A stretch of DNA of 64,000 nucleotides. It comes from Drosophila persimilis. Taxonomy: Eukaryota > Arthropoda > Insecta > Diptera > Drosophilidae. The stretch's first letter is position 1, and every line of letters starts with the position of its first letter. A program made the position numbers and the translations under genes. This document shows, in pieces, positions 40,847 through 50,922 of the stretch. The DNA is taken from NCBI RefSeq assembly GCF_003286085.1, contig NW_020825307.1, positions 62,001 to 126,000 on the forward strand, in the 5' to 3' direction. Below the pieces are notes generated by a model, which ran no database searches, had not been told where the DNA came from, and saw only the letters and a program-made list of their open reading frames with translations.

Positions 40847-41292
40847 GTCATCGACGTAAAAGTAGGACCCAATAACGGGAATGAGAGCTTGTATAATCTC
40901 AAGAATTCAGAAGGGTCTCTTCTCCACACTATGAGCTGAAACTGCCGATCCGCTTCGTTCACCATCACTTGGCGATACATCTTTTTAACATCAGCAGTCA
41001 GGGCAAACCTGTGCAGACGGAAACGGAGCAGGGTCGAGTATAATTCCTCTTGAATGGTAGGTCCCACCATCAGAATGTCATTTAAGGCCACCTGTGAGGA
41101 CGTCTTGGACGAAGCATCGAACACGACTCGGAGCTTGGTAGACGTACTTTGGGGCCTCAGAACACACTGATGAGGGATTACGTAGTGTGGAGTAGACGGA
41201 ATCGTATTGTCAGTAGGAGACATATGACCTAAGGAGACGTACTCTTCCATGAATTCCAAGTACATTTTCTTCAACTCAGGGTCACGATGCAA
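40840..41292 (-). CDS. Reverse transcriptase of B1b
   Basis: 150 codons with YVIPHQCVLRPQSTSTKLRV, VFDASSKTSSQVALNDILM, LTADVKKMYRQVMV and FQLIVWRRDPSE; the ordered N-terminal blocks of a BEL reverse transcriptase. Confidence 0.8.
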   Translation of the reverse strand: MHRDPELKKMYLEFMEEYVSLGHMSPTDNTIPSTPHYVIPHQCVLRPQSTSTKLRVVFDASSKTSSQVALNDILMVGPTIQEELYSTLLRFRLHRFALTADVKKMYRQVMVNEADRQFQLIVWRRDPSEFLRLYKLSFPLLGPTFTSMTC

Positions 41293-41298
41293 TCGTCT

Positions 41299-42192
41299 TT
41301 AAAGCGACAAAAACCGCCGTTTCGCAACCTCAAAGGAGTTGCCTAAACAATTTGGATCTGATTTAAACGGGAGCCTTACTTCGAACCGACCTGATGATAG
41401 TACCTGAGTCGTCTTACGATAGTGTTCTTCACATAGCTTGTGCTCAGGTGTGGCAATTTTCTTGGTAGATGGCATTTCTTCCAGTGTCCAAAACTTTTTC
41501 AAGGTCCTATCGATGGATACTAGCAACTCTTCACTGCAACTCAAACTGTTTGTAATTTGAGGAGCAGAACTCCTGGAAACATATTTTCCCGACACAACCC
41601 GACCAAGAAGGGTTTTCTGAAGAGTTGGAAAGTCAGGACCTTGTTTAATTTGACCAACAGCTAATAATTCAAAGAACGATTCTGCTCCAATTAACATATC
41701 TATTCTTTGTGGCTTGTAGAAATAAGGGTCTGCCAGTGGTAGGTTCTCTGGGATTCGCCAGTTAGTCACATTCACTGACTGGTCAGGGTGATAACCTGAA
41801 ATTGATTTCAGGATCCAAAAATCAAAAGAGAACTCACTACAATTTATTCGAGACTTCACCACTGTGTGTATTTTATCCTTTACTTGAGAATTAGATTCAC
41901 CAATTCCAAGCAAGTTAATACAGGACTCCTCTCTACGGATCTGTAAGCGATTAGCGAGGTCCTCGGTAATAAAATTTGTTTGTGATCCAGAGTCGAGCAG
42001 AGCTCTGGCCAGAATGTGTTCACCGCTCTTAGTTCGGATGCTTACGATCGACGTAGCCAGAATTACCCTGTCCAACGCTGTCGCATGCAAAACATGTGAC
42101 GTGGAAGGTTGATTCTGATTTGATGGAGGAGAAGGACTCTCTTGGGGTGGTGGCAACGCGAGACTATTAGCCAACACTGTGTATCGATGCAA
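41299..42192 (-). CDS. Protease and linker of B1b
   Basis: 297 codons. ARALLDSGSQTNFITEDLAN is the A17-type protease active-site block; LPLADPYFYKPQRIDMLIG and LQKTLLGRVVSG follow. The C-terminal third (LDEEMPSTKKI-like to FEVRLPFKSDPNCLGNSF) leads into the reverse transcriptase. The same motifs are readable in B1a at 1-400. Confidence 0.8.
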   Translation of the reverse strand: MHRYTVLANSLALPPPQESPSPPSNQNQPSTSHVLHATALDRVILATSIVSIRTKSGEHILARALLDSGSQTNFITEDLANRLQIRREESCINLLGIGESNSQVKDKIHTVVKSRINCSEFSFDFWILKSISGYHPDQSVNVTNWRIPENLPLADPYFYKPQRIDMLIGAESFFELLAVGQIKQGPDFPTLQKTLLGRVVSGKYVSRSSAPQITNSLSCSEELLVSIDRTLKKFWTLEEMPSTKKIATPEHKLCEEHYRKTTQVLSSGRFEVRLPFKSDPNCLGNSFEVAKRRFLSL

Positions 42193-43345
42193 TAATGTAT
42201 GAGAGGCTGCACACTCGACATTTATTGGCTTTGCATTTTACAACAGCGTGGCCTTTTCGCAGACAATTAATGCATAGGGATGCCGACTTAGCAAACTCAA
42301 ACCTTTGCATCACCGAGAGACGCGAAAATGAAGGGCAATTTGACACTACATGGTCTCCTGAATTGCAGTAGCTACAAGTTTGCTGAGTTCTACTGTTGGT
42401 GGAAGTGGAAGAACAAGCAAATGAACTGCGATTATGTTGCTTGCTTGGCATGACTTTGTCTTGCCTTGGCTTGGTCGATTCTTCAGCAGACAGATGCTGG
42501 TATCGACGATTCAAGACTTTCTCAAAGTCGGACCAAAGCGGCAACTTCTCATAAGTAAGCTGTTCATCCCACTTTTGTTTCGTCACTGGGTCGACTCTGT
42601 TTAAAACGAGATGAATGAGCATTGCATTCGAAATTGTTGTATCATCTCCGATCGACAGTAACGATCCGTAAATCGACGAAACAGTATCGATTAGAGTTCT
42701 TAGAGATGATGCAGATTGATGCGACATTCTCGGCAGATTGAACAATGTGGAAATATTATTCGTGAAAATCAAATAATCGTTGTCATACACTCGTTTTAGG
42801 CCAGCCATGGCCTTTTCATAATTTGCCTCGGTGACTTGGAACGCCTTTATTGTTCCTAATGCTTCATCAGAGAGGCACGAAATCAAATGATTAAATTTTT
42901 CGATCACCGGTATGCTGTTGTCGCTATGGACTAGTCTTTCAAAAAGGCTAATGAAATTTTTGAATTCCGAGTGTTTACCACTAAATTTGGGTAATGCCAA
43001 TTTCGGAAGTCTAGCATGAGTTGGGGCTGAAGAAGACACTGGCTTCGTCTCGCTTGCTGCATCAAAGGCGGCGATAAGCGACATTATCTTTCCTTTGGTG
43101 ACAATTATCAGCTCTTCCAACTCGGCTGCATATGCATCATCACCTGTTATATCCTCGATTTGCTCCTGCAAATGGTTAGCCTTTTCAATTGAAGCATTCA
43201 AACAATCTAATCTACATTGTAATTCCGGTAATTGCAAAGGAATCGACCCTTGATCTAATCGATCCTCTAAGCGGCGAATGCTTTTTACTCTACTTTTGAG
43301 CTTAATCTTTAAGTCTTCAAGAGTGGGTTTACTTTTTTCTGCCAT
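42167..43345 (-). CDS. gag: Gag of B1b
   Basis: 392 codons from ATG 43345. N-terminal coiled-coil-like region (KIKLKSRVKSIRRLEDRLDQ), the LPKLALPKFSGKHSEFKNFI entry block (about residues 113-132), a capsid-like part with LKRVYDNDYLIF, and C-terminal zinc knuckles CSYCNSGDHVVSNC and CINCLRKGHAVVKC. Homologous to 1014-1640. Confidence 0.82.
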   Translation of the reverse strand: MAEKSKPTLEDLKIKLKSRVKSIRRLEDRLDQGSIPLQLPELQCRLDCLNASIEKANHLQEQIEDITGDDAYAAELEELIIVTKGKIMSLIAAFDAASETKPVSSSAPTHARLPKLALPKFSGKHSEFKNFISLFERLVHSDNSIPVIEKFNHLISCLSDEALGTIKAFQVTEANYEKAMAGLKRVYDNDYLIFTNNISTLFNLPRMSHQSASSLRTLIDTVSSIYGSLLSIGDDTTISNAMLIHLVLNRVDPVTKQKWDEQLTYEKLPLWSDFEKVLNRRYQHLSAEESTKPRQDKVMPSKQHNRSSFACSSTSTNSRTQQTCSYCNSGDHVVSNCPSFSRLSVMQRFEFAKSASLCINCLRKGHAVVKCKANKCRVCSLSYIIASIHSVG

Positions 43346-43912
43346 AATGGTTGTGTTTTTATTTATTTATTTATTATTATTTTTTTTTTTTTTTTTTAAA
43401 TTTTACAGTGATTGCAGTAAACGAAAGATGTATGTATGTATGTACATATAACTGTTGCGTCCAAATAGCGGTTCACATATGTATGTCTGTTTGGGTCGAT
43501 ATGTATGTATGTATTTATGTTTTTAGTTATATTTATGCAATTACTAACAAAATGCATGCAATCAAGCTCTACTATATATGTATCATACGTCTGTGCCTAG
43601 AATTGAAGGCGATGTGCAATGTTTTCAGCACAAGACACCTCAAAGAGAGATCTGAATGTCTTTTGCTCAGCCTTCAATTTTCTGCACAAATACCTCTGAT
43701 TCCTCTTTTGGATTTTTGAATCCAACTGCTACTTTCCTGTCTTTTTCGCAGGGCATCCCTCGGCGGTAGCAGAATTGCACAAAAATTATTGTTGGCGCGA
43801 ACGACGCGATGATATTTTACAAAAATTGATTGCCGATTGCACACACACACGACGCGGGCAACGAATATGTTTGCATATGTATACTGCAATTTCTTGTGTC
43901 ACTGTCACTTGT
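43346..43912 (-). other. Leader remnant of B1b
   Basis: Non-coding. It matches the B1a leader at about 2180-2660 (for example AGCTCTACTAT, GCACAAGACA, CACACACGACGCGG, GTGTCACTGTCACTT) and contains a T run near 43380 and ATGT(A/C)TGTATGT repeats. It ends at H7. Confidence 0.7.
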
Positions 43913-44878
43913 TATACCCGATACTCAAAATGAGTATTGGGGTATATTAGATTTGTGGTAAAAGTGGATGTGTGTAACGTCCAGAAGGAATCGTTTCCGA
44001 CCCTATAAAGTATATATATTCTTGATCAGCATCAATAGCCGAGTCGATTGAGCCCTGTCTGTCTGTCCGTCCGTCCGTCTGTCCGTCTGTCCGTCTGTCC
44101 GTCCCCTTCAGCGCCTAATGCTCAAAGACTATAAGAGCTAGAGCAACGATGTTTTGGATCCAGACTTCTGTGATATGTCACTGCTCCAAAAATATTTCAA
44201 AACTTTGCCCCGCCCACTTCCGCCCCCACAAAAGGCGAAAATCTGTGGCATCCACAATTTCGACGATACGAGAAAACTAAAAACGCAGAATCGTAGTAGA
44301 TGACTATATCTTCTAGAGTGCAAAATCTGAACCAGATCGTATAATTAATACAGCCAGAATCACGAAAACAATTTCACTCTTTCTCGCTCTGTCTCACTCT
44401 AACACACAGGTTTCATGGTCGGTTTTGCCAATTGCAAAATATGAGTTCAAGGATCTCAGAACCTATAAAAGCCAGAGCAACCAAATTTGGTATCCACACT
44501 CCTGTGATATCGGACCTTGACCGTTTCCTGTCCAAATTTCGCCACACCCCCTTCCGCCCCCGCAAAGGACGAAAATCTGAGGCAACCACAAATCTCAGAG
44601 ACTATTAAGGCTAGAGTAACTACATTTGGTATCAGCACTCCTGTTAGATTTCGCCTTGCCCCATTCCGCCCCCACAAAGGACGAAAATCTGTTGCATCCA
44701 CAATATTGCAGTTTCGAGAAAACTAAAAACGCAGAATTATAGATAAAGATTATATCTATCAGATTGCTGAACCTGGATCAGATCAGATCATTTTTATAGC
44801 CAAAAGGAACAAATCAATTTGCAGAAGCTCAGCAGCGCCCGACGTCACGCTCAGACTGATTTTCTGTCTGTCTCGCAC
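43913..44878 (+). mobile_element. Helitron-like repeat H7 (3' end missing)
   Basis: Complete 5' hairpin and subfamily-A diagnostic bases (CCCTATAAAG, GAGCCCTG), with about one and a half microsatellite units (44058-44104). The stretch 44620-44665 departs from the other copies (CTACATTTGGTATCAGCACT), so it has an internal rearrangement, and it stops in the second GA-rich zone before the 3' hairpin. Confidence 0.82.
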
Positions 44879-45410
44879 AATCAATGAGAGCTCTAAGGTT
44901 TTGATAGCAACCATTCCTTGACCTTACTTTTATAAGTGCAGTGGCTATGAACGCTTGTTCTTTTGTCAAGCAAGTGTTAACATTTACCCTCTTTTCCTAG
45001 GGAATATGGAGCATCGTAAGATGAGGTTTTTTACAAATCCCACATAAAATTTCAGATACGCATTACATATCATGCCTACAGCATTTTGTGCAAAGGCGCT
45101 GTTTTTTAATAAACTGGCCTCTATTTATCGGACTCATTCCCTTAAACTTATAGAAGTGAATTATGGTATGTCCTGCCATTTTACATAGCGGACAATTTTC
45201 TTTTATTTTACCATATTGCACTACTTTTTTCAACGGTTTCCACTCGTAATCCTGTGACGTGTAAAGAGACGTGTACCGTTGTTCTAAAAATTCCATTACA
45301 TCTGGCAATGCTTGGATCTCTTTTGTCCTTTTTATTTGACTTTCATATAATTGTAAGGTATCTGTTCGGGCCAGCCGCTGAAGAATAACCGTAACTTTAA
45401 GCATTATTAT
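44879..45410 (-). mobile_element. BEL gag remnant, probably of B2
   Basis: The 45063-45404 stretch on the minus strand (113 codons) reads LARTDTLQLYESQIKRTKEI, ALPDVMEFLEQRY, then CPLCKMAGHTIIHFYKFKGM and KQRLCTKCC, the C-terminal half of a BEL Gag with the first knuckles. Its strand and order fit the missing gag of B2, whose protease ends at 38569, but no sequence overlap proves the link. B5 abuts it at 45411. Confidence 0.55.
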
Positions 45411-45775
45411 TGTATGAGCAGAGAGAGCCGCCTATGTTGTAAACCGTTGACTTTCTGCAGAGCTGCTGCGCTCTCCCGCTAAAGGGGCTCTCTGCCGCCG
45501 CCACTTCGGCAATTACTTTGATCTGCTACCGCCACTTCGGCAATCACTTTCATCTAACGCCGTCGTCTATAGTTTAGTTCTATGCTAACGCCTCTGCGCA
45601 TTGGTTGCATATCGATCTCGCACAAATTTTATCTCGCCATAGCAAGCAATCGGCTTCCGCTAAGCCACCAAGATTAAATACGAATTAAAAAGTTTAACCC
45701 AAAGTCTCTTTTCATTTTTGAAAACACTTATTAATTATACATCATTTTGTTGTTGGGTAGTTTAACTACCAACAA
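45411..45775 (+). repeat. LTR of B5
   Basis: From TGTATGAGCAGAGAG to ACTACCAACA, followed within about ten bases by TTGGGTGCACGTTG, a likely primer binding site. It contains a doubled GCCGCCACTTCGGCAAT(T/C)AC-like motif (45497-45554). No second LTR is present, so the right boundary is set by the primer site only. Confidence 0.6.
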
Positions 45776-46008
45776 ATACATTTGGGTGCACGTTGAAAAA
45801 CAGTTTAAAGTGCAAATTCAGTGAGAGTGCGGCTGGAATATTTATATACAAATTCCGGTACTTTAAGCGCCGAATCTCTCATTCTCTGCGCAGCTGCAGC
45901 CGCGGTTCTTGACTTTTCATGTCTTGCATTCTCGCTCTCGCGTCTATACATCGTCGCTTAAGCGGTATTTCATTTTCCGTTGTTGTGTCGAATTGCACAA
46001 CGGTTAAC

Positions 46009-46425
46009 ATGGACAAATATCCGAATACAGGCGCGGGCGGAAATATTGTGGTGGCTGATTCCAGACTGAGTCTGTATAAGCGTAAAAGTCAGTCATTATA
46101 TGATCGATTGCACAGGCTTGGCGAATCCTTCGCGGGGAATAAAATCGATAAGTTGACCGCCGCGGAAGTCGAGGTGCGCCTTGATATGTTGGCAGAAATT
46201 CGAGAGGAATTCAATAAGGCCCATAATGAATTGGAGGCTCTCGATCAAAACGAGATTGGCAGTGAGCTGCACGAAATCTTCGATACTCTTTTCATATCGT
46301 TGAAAGCTGAGTTGCTGGCTGCTGTTGACGTAAGCCAGTCACACGCCGCTGCCCATTCTACGACTCTGCCAAGCCATTCCGGACATCAGTACCATCATCA
46401 TGGCTCACAAGCAGCGACTTCCTGA
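46009..46425 (+). CDS. Gag N-terminal part of B5
   Basis: It begins MDKYPNTGAGGNIVVADSRL; an upstream in-frame ATG exists at 45919 but the sequence before 46009 is leader-like. The stretch is charged and coiled-coil-like (LYDRLHRLGESFAGNKIDKL; LEALDQNEIGSELHEIFDTL), as in BEL Gag N-termini. Confidence 0.65.
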   Translation: MDKYPNTGAGGNIVVADSRLSLYKRKSQSLYDRLHRLGESFAGNKIDKLTAAEVEVRLDMLAEIREEFNKAHNELEALDQNEIGSELHEIFDTLFISLKAELLAAVDVSQSHAAAHSTTLPSHSGHQYHHHGSQAATS

Positions 46426-47011
46426 GCTGAAGGTGCCCAAGTTTTCTGGTGGATACGTCGAGTTTTCGGATTTTATGGCAATGTTCAAATCGGTGATTGA
46501 AGCGGAGGCGGATCTCAGTGACATCGAGAAATTCCAGCACCTTCGCTCTTGCCTCGCTGATGCGGCTTTGGATTCGGTTCGATCGTTGGAGCTCTCCAGT
46601 GCCAATTATCGTGCGGCTCTGGATATACTTAATAAACGCTTTAATAACAAAAGACTTGTTTTCCAGGCACACATCAAGAAGATTCTTGGGCTAAAGAGGG
46701 TAGACTCACCTTCTGCTAAAAGGCTTCGGGAGTTTTTGGATGCAGTCAATTTACCCATGCGAGCGTTGCAGACATTGGGAACTGCTGAGGAGATTTCAGG
46801 ATTCATGGTCATGAACATGCTGCTGCAGAAGTTGGATTCGAAGACGCAAACCAAATGGGAGGAGCACACATCGTCGGATGCTATACCTACCGCAGAGGAA
46901 TTCTTCGAATTCTTGAAAATGGAGCGATTGGAATATGCTAGAGCGACGCACGCTAGTTGCGATCAGGTGGGAAAAACCATTCCTATACGCAGGTTAATAA
47001 AACGCTTGTAG
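46400..47011 (+). CDS. Gag capsid part of B5
   Basis: 203 codons starting with the LPELKVPKFSGGYVEFSDFM entry block, then ADLSDIEKFQHLRSCLADAA, LDILNKRFNNKRLVFQAHIK and QKLDSKTQTKWEEH, all typical of BEL Gag. Zinc-knuckle sequence follows downstream. Confidence 0.78.
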   Translation: MAHKQRLPELKVPKFSGGYVEFSDFMAMFKSVIEAEADLSDIEKFQHLRSCLADAALDSVRSLELSSANYRAALDILNKRFNNKRLVFQAHIKKILGLKRVDSPSAKRLREFLDAVNLPMRALQTLGTAEEISGFMVMNMLLQKLDSKTQTKWEEHTSSDAIPTAEEFFEFLKMERLEYARATHASCDQVGKTIPIRRLIKRL

Positions 47012-47195
47012 CTTCCAACTCTTCCGCCGAACCGTCTGTATGCGTCTTGCAAGATATTCGGAAATCTCTCACCGTTGCTGCGCCAGAAAGAAGTGAAGAA
47101 GATTTCCCTATGCTTCAATTGCCTAAAACCGGGGCACCGTTGAATGCGCATGCAATAGTAGAAAATGTCGAGTATGCGGCGGTAGGCATCATAGT

Positions 47196-47987
47196 TTGTT
47201 GCACTTCGATAGTATACAGCCCACAACACAAAGCTGCCCAGGTATTACTCCTCCCGATCTGGCCGTCCAACCTGACACCCTTTCCGTTGCTCAAAATTCT
47301 GCAAGCAGCTCGCCTCTACCTTCGTCTACCTCTCTTACTGACCAAGGTCTTCACTCTGATGTCGGGCTTCTGGCTACAGCCGTGGTTCTCGTGAAGAATC
47401 GGTCTGTCGTTTTAGTTCCATGTCGTGCCATCTTAGATTCAGGATCGCAGCTGCATCTCGTCCAGGTCACATCCAGGTTCGCCCAGCAGCTTCAGCTTAG
47501 GAGAACTCAATCGTTTGCACTTGTGTCTGGGCTGGGCGATACCAGCGTTTATACTGAGGGCTCCACCATAAGCATTTGTATGCATTCTCGCACCTCTGCT
47601 TACACAACTACGCTTACTGCTCTCATCGCCCCCACGATTACCGATTCTCAACCAAGTATGACAGTAAATGTATCCGATTGGCGTATTCCATCTAACATTC
47701 AGCTCGCTGATCCTGCATTTTTCAATCCTCAACGGGTTGATCTTTTCATTGGTGCGAGCGTTTTTTATTATCTCCTCTGCGTAGGGCAAATCAAACTCAC
47801 CGATGGACTGCCTCTTCTGCAGAAGACTCGGCTTGGGTGGATCGTATCTGGCGGTGGACAGAAGGTATCAAGTTCGGCGCTTTTGGCCACGCACAATTGT
47901 CCAGATTCGATAGCTGAGATGGAAGCAAGGTTGGATAAAACTCTTCGTATGTTTTGGGATGTCGAGAATTGTGTGGAGGCTGGGTGA
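47196..47987 (+). CDS. Protease part of B5
   Basis: 263 codons with PCRAILDSGSQLHLVQVTSR (active-site block), WRIPSNIQLADPAFFNPQRV, DLFIGASVFYYLLCVGQIKL and LPLLQKTRLGWIVSGGGQ. The ordered blocks identify the A17-type BEL protease and its junction with reverse transcriptase. Confidence 0.8.
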   Translation: MLHFDSIQPTTQSCPGITPPDLAVQPDTLSVAQNSASSSPLPSSTSLTDQGLHSDVGLLATAVVLVKNRSVVLVPCRAILDSGSQLHLVQVTSRFAQQLQLRRTQSFALVSGLGDTSVYTEGSTISICMHSRTSAYTTTLTALIAPTITDSQPSMTVNVSDWRIPSNIQLADPAFFNPQRVDLFIGASVFYYLLCVGQIKLTDGLPLLQKTRLGWIVSGGGQKVSSSALLATHNCPDSIAEMEARLDKTLRMFWDVENCVEAG

Positions 47988-48410
47988 ATACCAAAGAAGA
48001 AGACGATTGTGAAGCACATTTCGTAAGCCACCTTTCACGGTTGCCATCCGGGGAGTATGCAGTTCGTCTGCCACTAAATAACAATACTGATCATTTAGGA
48101 GAATCTTATGCTCAGGCTTATCGACGGTTCATCATGACAGGCCCTGTTATTCAGCCTGCATTGTTTTACATATTGATTCGCTTTCGAACATATCCAGTCG
48201 CTCTCACTGGGGACATTTGTAAAATGTACCGCTGCGTACGAGTGTCTACACCCGACAATTTGTATCAGTGCATCCTATGTCGAGATTCCATCGAGTCCGA
48301 GGTTCAAGTCTACACATTAGACACCGTCACATACGGGACGAGGGCTGCATCATTTTTAGCGGTCCGCGCAATGCACCAGCTGGCCATCGACGAGGGTGAG
48401 TCCTACCCTC
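47988..48410 (+). pseudogene. Reverse transcriptase remnant of B5
   Basis: It shows LPSGEYAVRLPLNNNTDHLG, then LTGDICKMYRCVRVSTPDNL and YGTRAASFLAVRAMHQLA, recognisable BEL reverse-transcriptase blocks. Fossil. Confidence 0.65.
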
Positions 48411-48990
48411 TGTGACGCCCAGCACCAGGAAGACCAAGCGCCGGCGCCACAATCACAACAAAACATTAGAAACACCGAGAAGAAACCCTGAATACTAATT
48501 ATACTAGAAACACCAAGACAAGCCAGGAAGACTAAACTATAAGTATTAGTAGAATAAGTAGAACATAAGAGACAATACATGAAGACCTGCCCTATAAGGA
48601 GAAAAGAAATAAACAGAAAAAGAACAAACAATAAGAAAAAACCGAAAGAAACATAAAACCAACCACAGCTGACCAGCCCAAGTGTGACCATATCCCAAAC
48701 ACCAACGGGCACACTATCAGCCGATACGCACAAACGCGTTAGGGACACACCAGCACGAAATCCGCCGATCAGCACAACGCGCTAGGAACATGCCGTACGG
48801 ATCAGCTGCGTTACAGAAATAAAAGGGGCTCCGCCAGAGCGATCAGCATCAGTTCGGCTCTGGCCAGTGGAGAGGTAAGCATCAGTAGCAGCCACCAGCA
48901 GCCCCAGCAATCCTCCTATTCTCCTCGGAGCGCATTTACACTCCGCAACATTATTTCTCCTCGGAGCGCATTTACCCTCCGCAACATTGT
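48411..48990. repeat. LTR-like sequence S1
   Basis: About 580 bp from TGTGACGCCCAGCACC to around TCCGCAACATTGTAATAT, with no coding frame, an AATAAAAGGGGC-like promoter/poly(A) stretch near 48817 and a twice-repeated 35-bp motif near its right end (about 48918-48950 and 48953-48985, CTCCTCGGAGCGCATTTAC core). It looks like a solo LTR or LTR fragment of a Gypsy-type element I do not recognise. It sits between B5 and G2. Edges and strand are uncertain. Confidence 0.45.
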
Positions 48991-48993
48991 AAT

Positions 48994-49355
48994 ATGTCAC
49001 TTGTTCAGTAATAACACGGGCACGTCTGTGCCGTTTGACTTCGGTTTTTAGAATCTCTTTATTGAATTTATTCTTATAACTCAGACCGCATAGCTGCGCT
49101 GCCGGTTACGCCAACAGCGGATCTGCTTCATACATATTTGTCTTATCAGCATAATCGAGAGGGCAAGAGCCGTATGTACATATGTGTATATATATATTCT
49201 TCAAGTGGGAATGCTGACTTAGCTTAGCGCATAAGCGGCGATCATATTGCACGCTCACTTGAAGTGGTTTTGTTTGTGTACTGCAACAATGTGTTGCTGA
49301 TACATTTATTGTTAACCATTGGGTACAGTGTACACTCAATATATGCACATACTAC
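48994..49355 (-). repeat. 3' LTR of G2
   Basis: On the minus strand it begins TGTAGTATGTGCATATATTG, the start style of 412, mdg1, blood and Stalker LTRs, right after the purine tract. An AATAAA-type signal lies in the right place (TTCAATAAAGAG, near 49050). The inner edge (49355) is firm and the outer edge (about 48994) is tentative. Confidence 0.75.
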
Positions 49356-49368
49356 ATCTCCCTCCTTT
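49356..49368 (-). promoter_or_regulatory. Polypurine tract of G2
   Basis: AAAGGAGGGAGA on the minus strand, directly before the LTR start TGTAGT. This tract is characteristic of the mdg1/412 clade. Confidence 0.8.
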
Positions 49369-49830
49369 TGAAAAATAACGTAATTAAATGTAGTTATTTT
49401 ACTTAAATTTATTTTATATATATAAACAATTTTTGATTAGAGGATTTTTTTGTATTTGTAATTTAATTATAATGTTTTTTTTTTTTTTTTTGTGTATACA
49501 TATCGTTTTGCACATCTTGTATAATTAATTTTTTTTCTCTTTTTTTTTATTTTATTTTATTTTATTTTGTGTCTGTTATGAATTAAAAATTTTTAACCTA
49601 TCTTTATGAATTGTTTTTATTCTTATTTCCAGAAATAACTATATTATCATATTATCATTATCTTCGATTTTTTCAACTATATAGGGCCCTGTGTATTTAA
49701 GATCTAGCTTATGGCCTACTTCGTTTTTTAGTAGAACTTTATTTCCTATTGATAGCGTTATGTTCCTAGTTTTTAAATCATATAATTCCTTATTTTTCCG
49801 TTTATTTAACTCGAGCATATTTCTTGCTCT
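49369..49830 (-). other. 3' non-coding part of G2
   Basis: Very AT-rich, with T runs near 49480 and 49540-49565. The right end (about 49620-49830) still resembles the integrase C-terminus on the minus strand. Nothing else is recognised. Confidence 0.5.
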
Positions 49831-50917
49831 TTAGTATGCTACTTCTAATCTATATCTACTTTTTTTAGCGTAGTCTTCTATGTTATATATAGGTTCTATA
49901 TTACTTATGCTATCAAAATACTTTGGTAGATTATTAGTCTTACCAAATACTAACTCATATGGACAATAATCATGTGCCATAGAGGGGGTTGTATTGAAAC
50001 AATAAACAAAATATGGAAAAGTATGGAAGCCATACGTCCCCATCAGTTTTATTTACTGATATATAGGATCGTATGTATTCGTTAAATGTTCTGTGGCTTC
50101 TTTCTATTGTTCCAACAGTTTGATGATGGTGTGCAGTTGATGTTATATTTTTTATTTTTAAATATTTGCACAAATCGTTTATAATTGAATTTTTATATTC
50201 CGTTCCCATGTCCGAAATGAACGTCTTCATTGGACCGTACTTGAGAATAAATGATTCAAATATTGCCGTTGCAACAGTTGCTGCGCTTTTATTTGCGACA
50301 GGTATAACAACTAGATATTTAGTCAAGTCACATATGAGCGTGACTGCATATTCATTGCCTTTTTCTGACTTGGGTAGTGGACCAATTGTATCCACTATCA
50401 CTCTGTCAAAAGCCTTCATCGGGGTTTCTGTAATTGTTAAAGGGGTCTTTATATTTGTTGTTGTTTTTGCTTTTTGACATTTCTGACATTTTCGGATGTG
50501 CACTGTTATATCGCGAGTCATGCCTTTCCAGTAATAATGTCTTTTGACCTTGGCCAAGGTTTTTGCAATGCCTGTGTGACCTCCTTGTACTGGATCATCA
50601 TGTAGTGTAGACAATATAGCTTCTTTCTCTTTAACATTTGTTAATGTGGTCACCGGGTTGAGTAGCGCTACTCTCAATGTTTTCAATATTTTATTGCCCA
50701 TAATTTTGAAATTATCTATTGAAACCTTTTCAAAGATATTTTCCCACGGTGCCATTTTCAATTGGCTGATTTTTAATATACCGGCTTCTTTTTCTAGCCT
50801 TGGAAATAGTTGTCCTAAGTCAATATTTCCATTATTAGTATATAAATCTCCAATATCAATTCTTGCTATAATTTTCTTACCATGTTTAAAGAAACATAGC
50901 ATATCTTTTATATGCAA
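49831..50917 (-). CDS. Integrase region of G2
   Basis: The main stretch has the zinc-binding region (HDDPVQGGHTGIAKTLAKVK ... CQKCQKAK), then VIVDTIGPLPKSEKGNEYAV, FISDMGTEYKNSIINDL and TAHHHQTVGTIERSHRTFNE, giving the D, D and E of the catalytic core. The 49831-50043 stretch carries the C-terminal YCFNTTPSMAHDYCPYELVF block. Confidence 0.82.
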
Positions 50918-50922
50918 GGTCG

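Larger units (their letters stand above)
38752..43912 (-). mobile_element. BEL/Pao element, copy B1b
   Basis: Minus-strand BEL/Pao element of the B1 family. Parts from right to left: leader remnant (43346-43912), gag (43345-42167), protease (42192-41299), reverse transcriptase (41292-40840), connection and RNase H (40846-40379 and on), integrase (40268-39111) and 3' LTR (about 38752-39050). The right end abuts Helitron-like H7, and no 5' LTR is seen there. It is broken, with about four or five breaks, yet several parts are still open over long stretches, so it is of intermediate age. Confidence 0.85.
45411..48410 (+). mobile_element. BEL/Pao element B5 (5' part)
   Basis: Plus-strand BEL/Pao element. 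Parts: 5' LTR about 45411-45775, leader, gag about 46009-47011 and on through knuckles near 47100-47200, protease about 47390-47830, and the start of the reverse transcriptase up to 48410, where LTR-like S1 begins. The rest of pol and the 3' LTR are not in the window. It is broken, with about four breaks, and of moderate age. Confidence 0.8.

Noticed and set aside
38572-43912. H6 and H7 as two halves of one Helitron split by B1b
   Set aside because: H7 has its own complete 5' end and belongs to the other subfamily, so they are separate copies.
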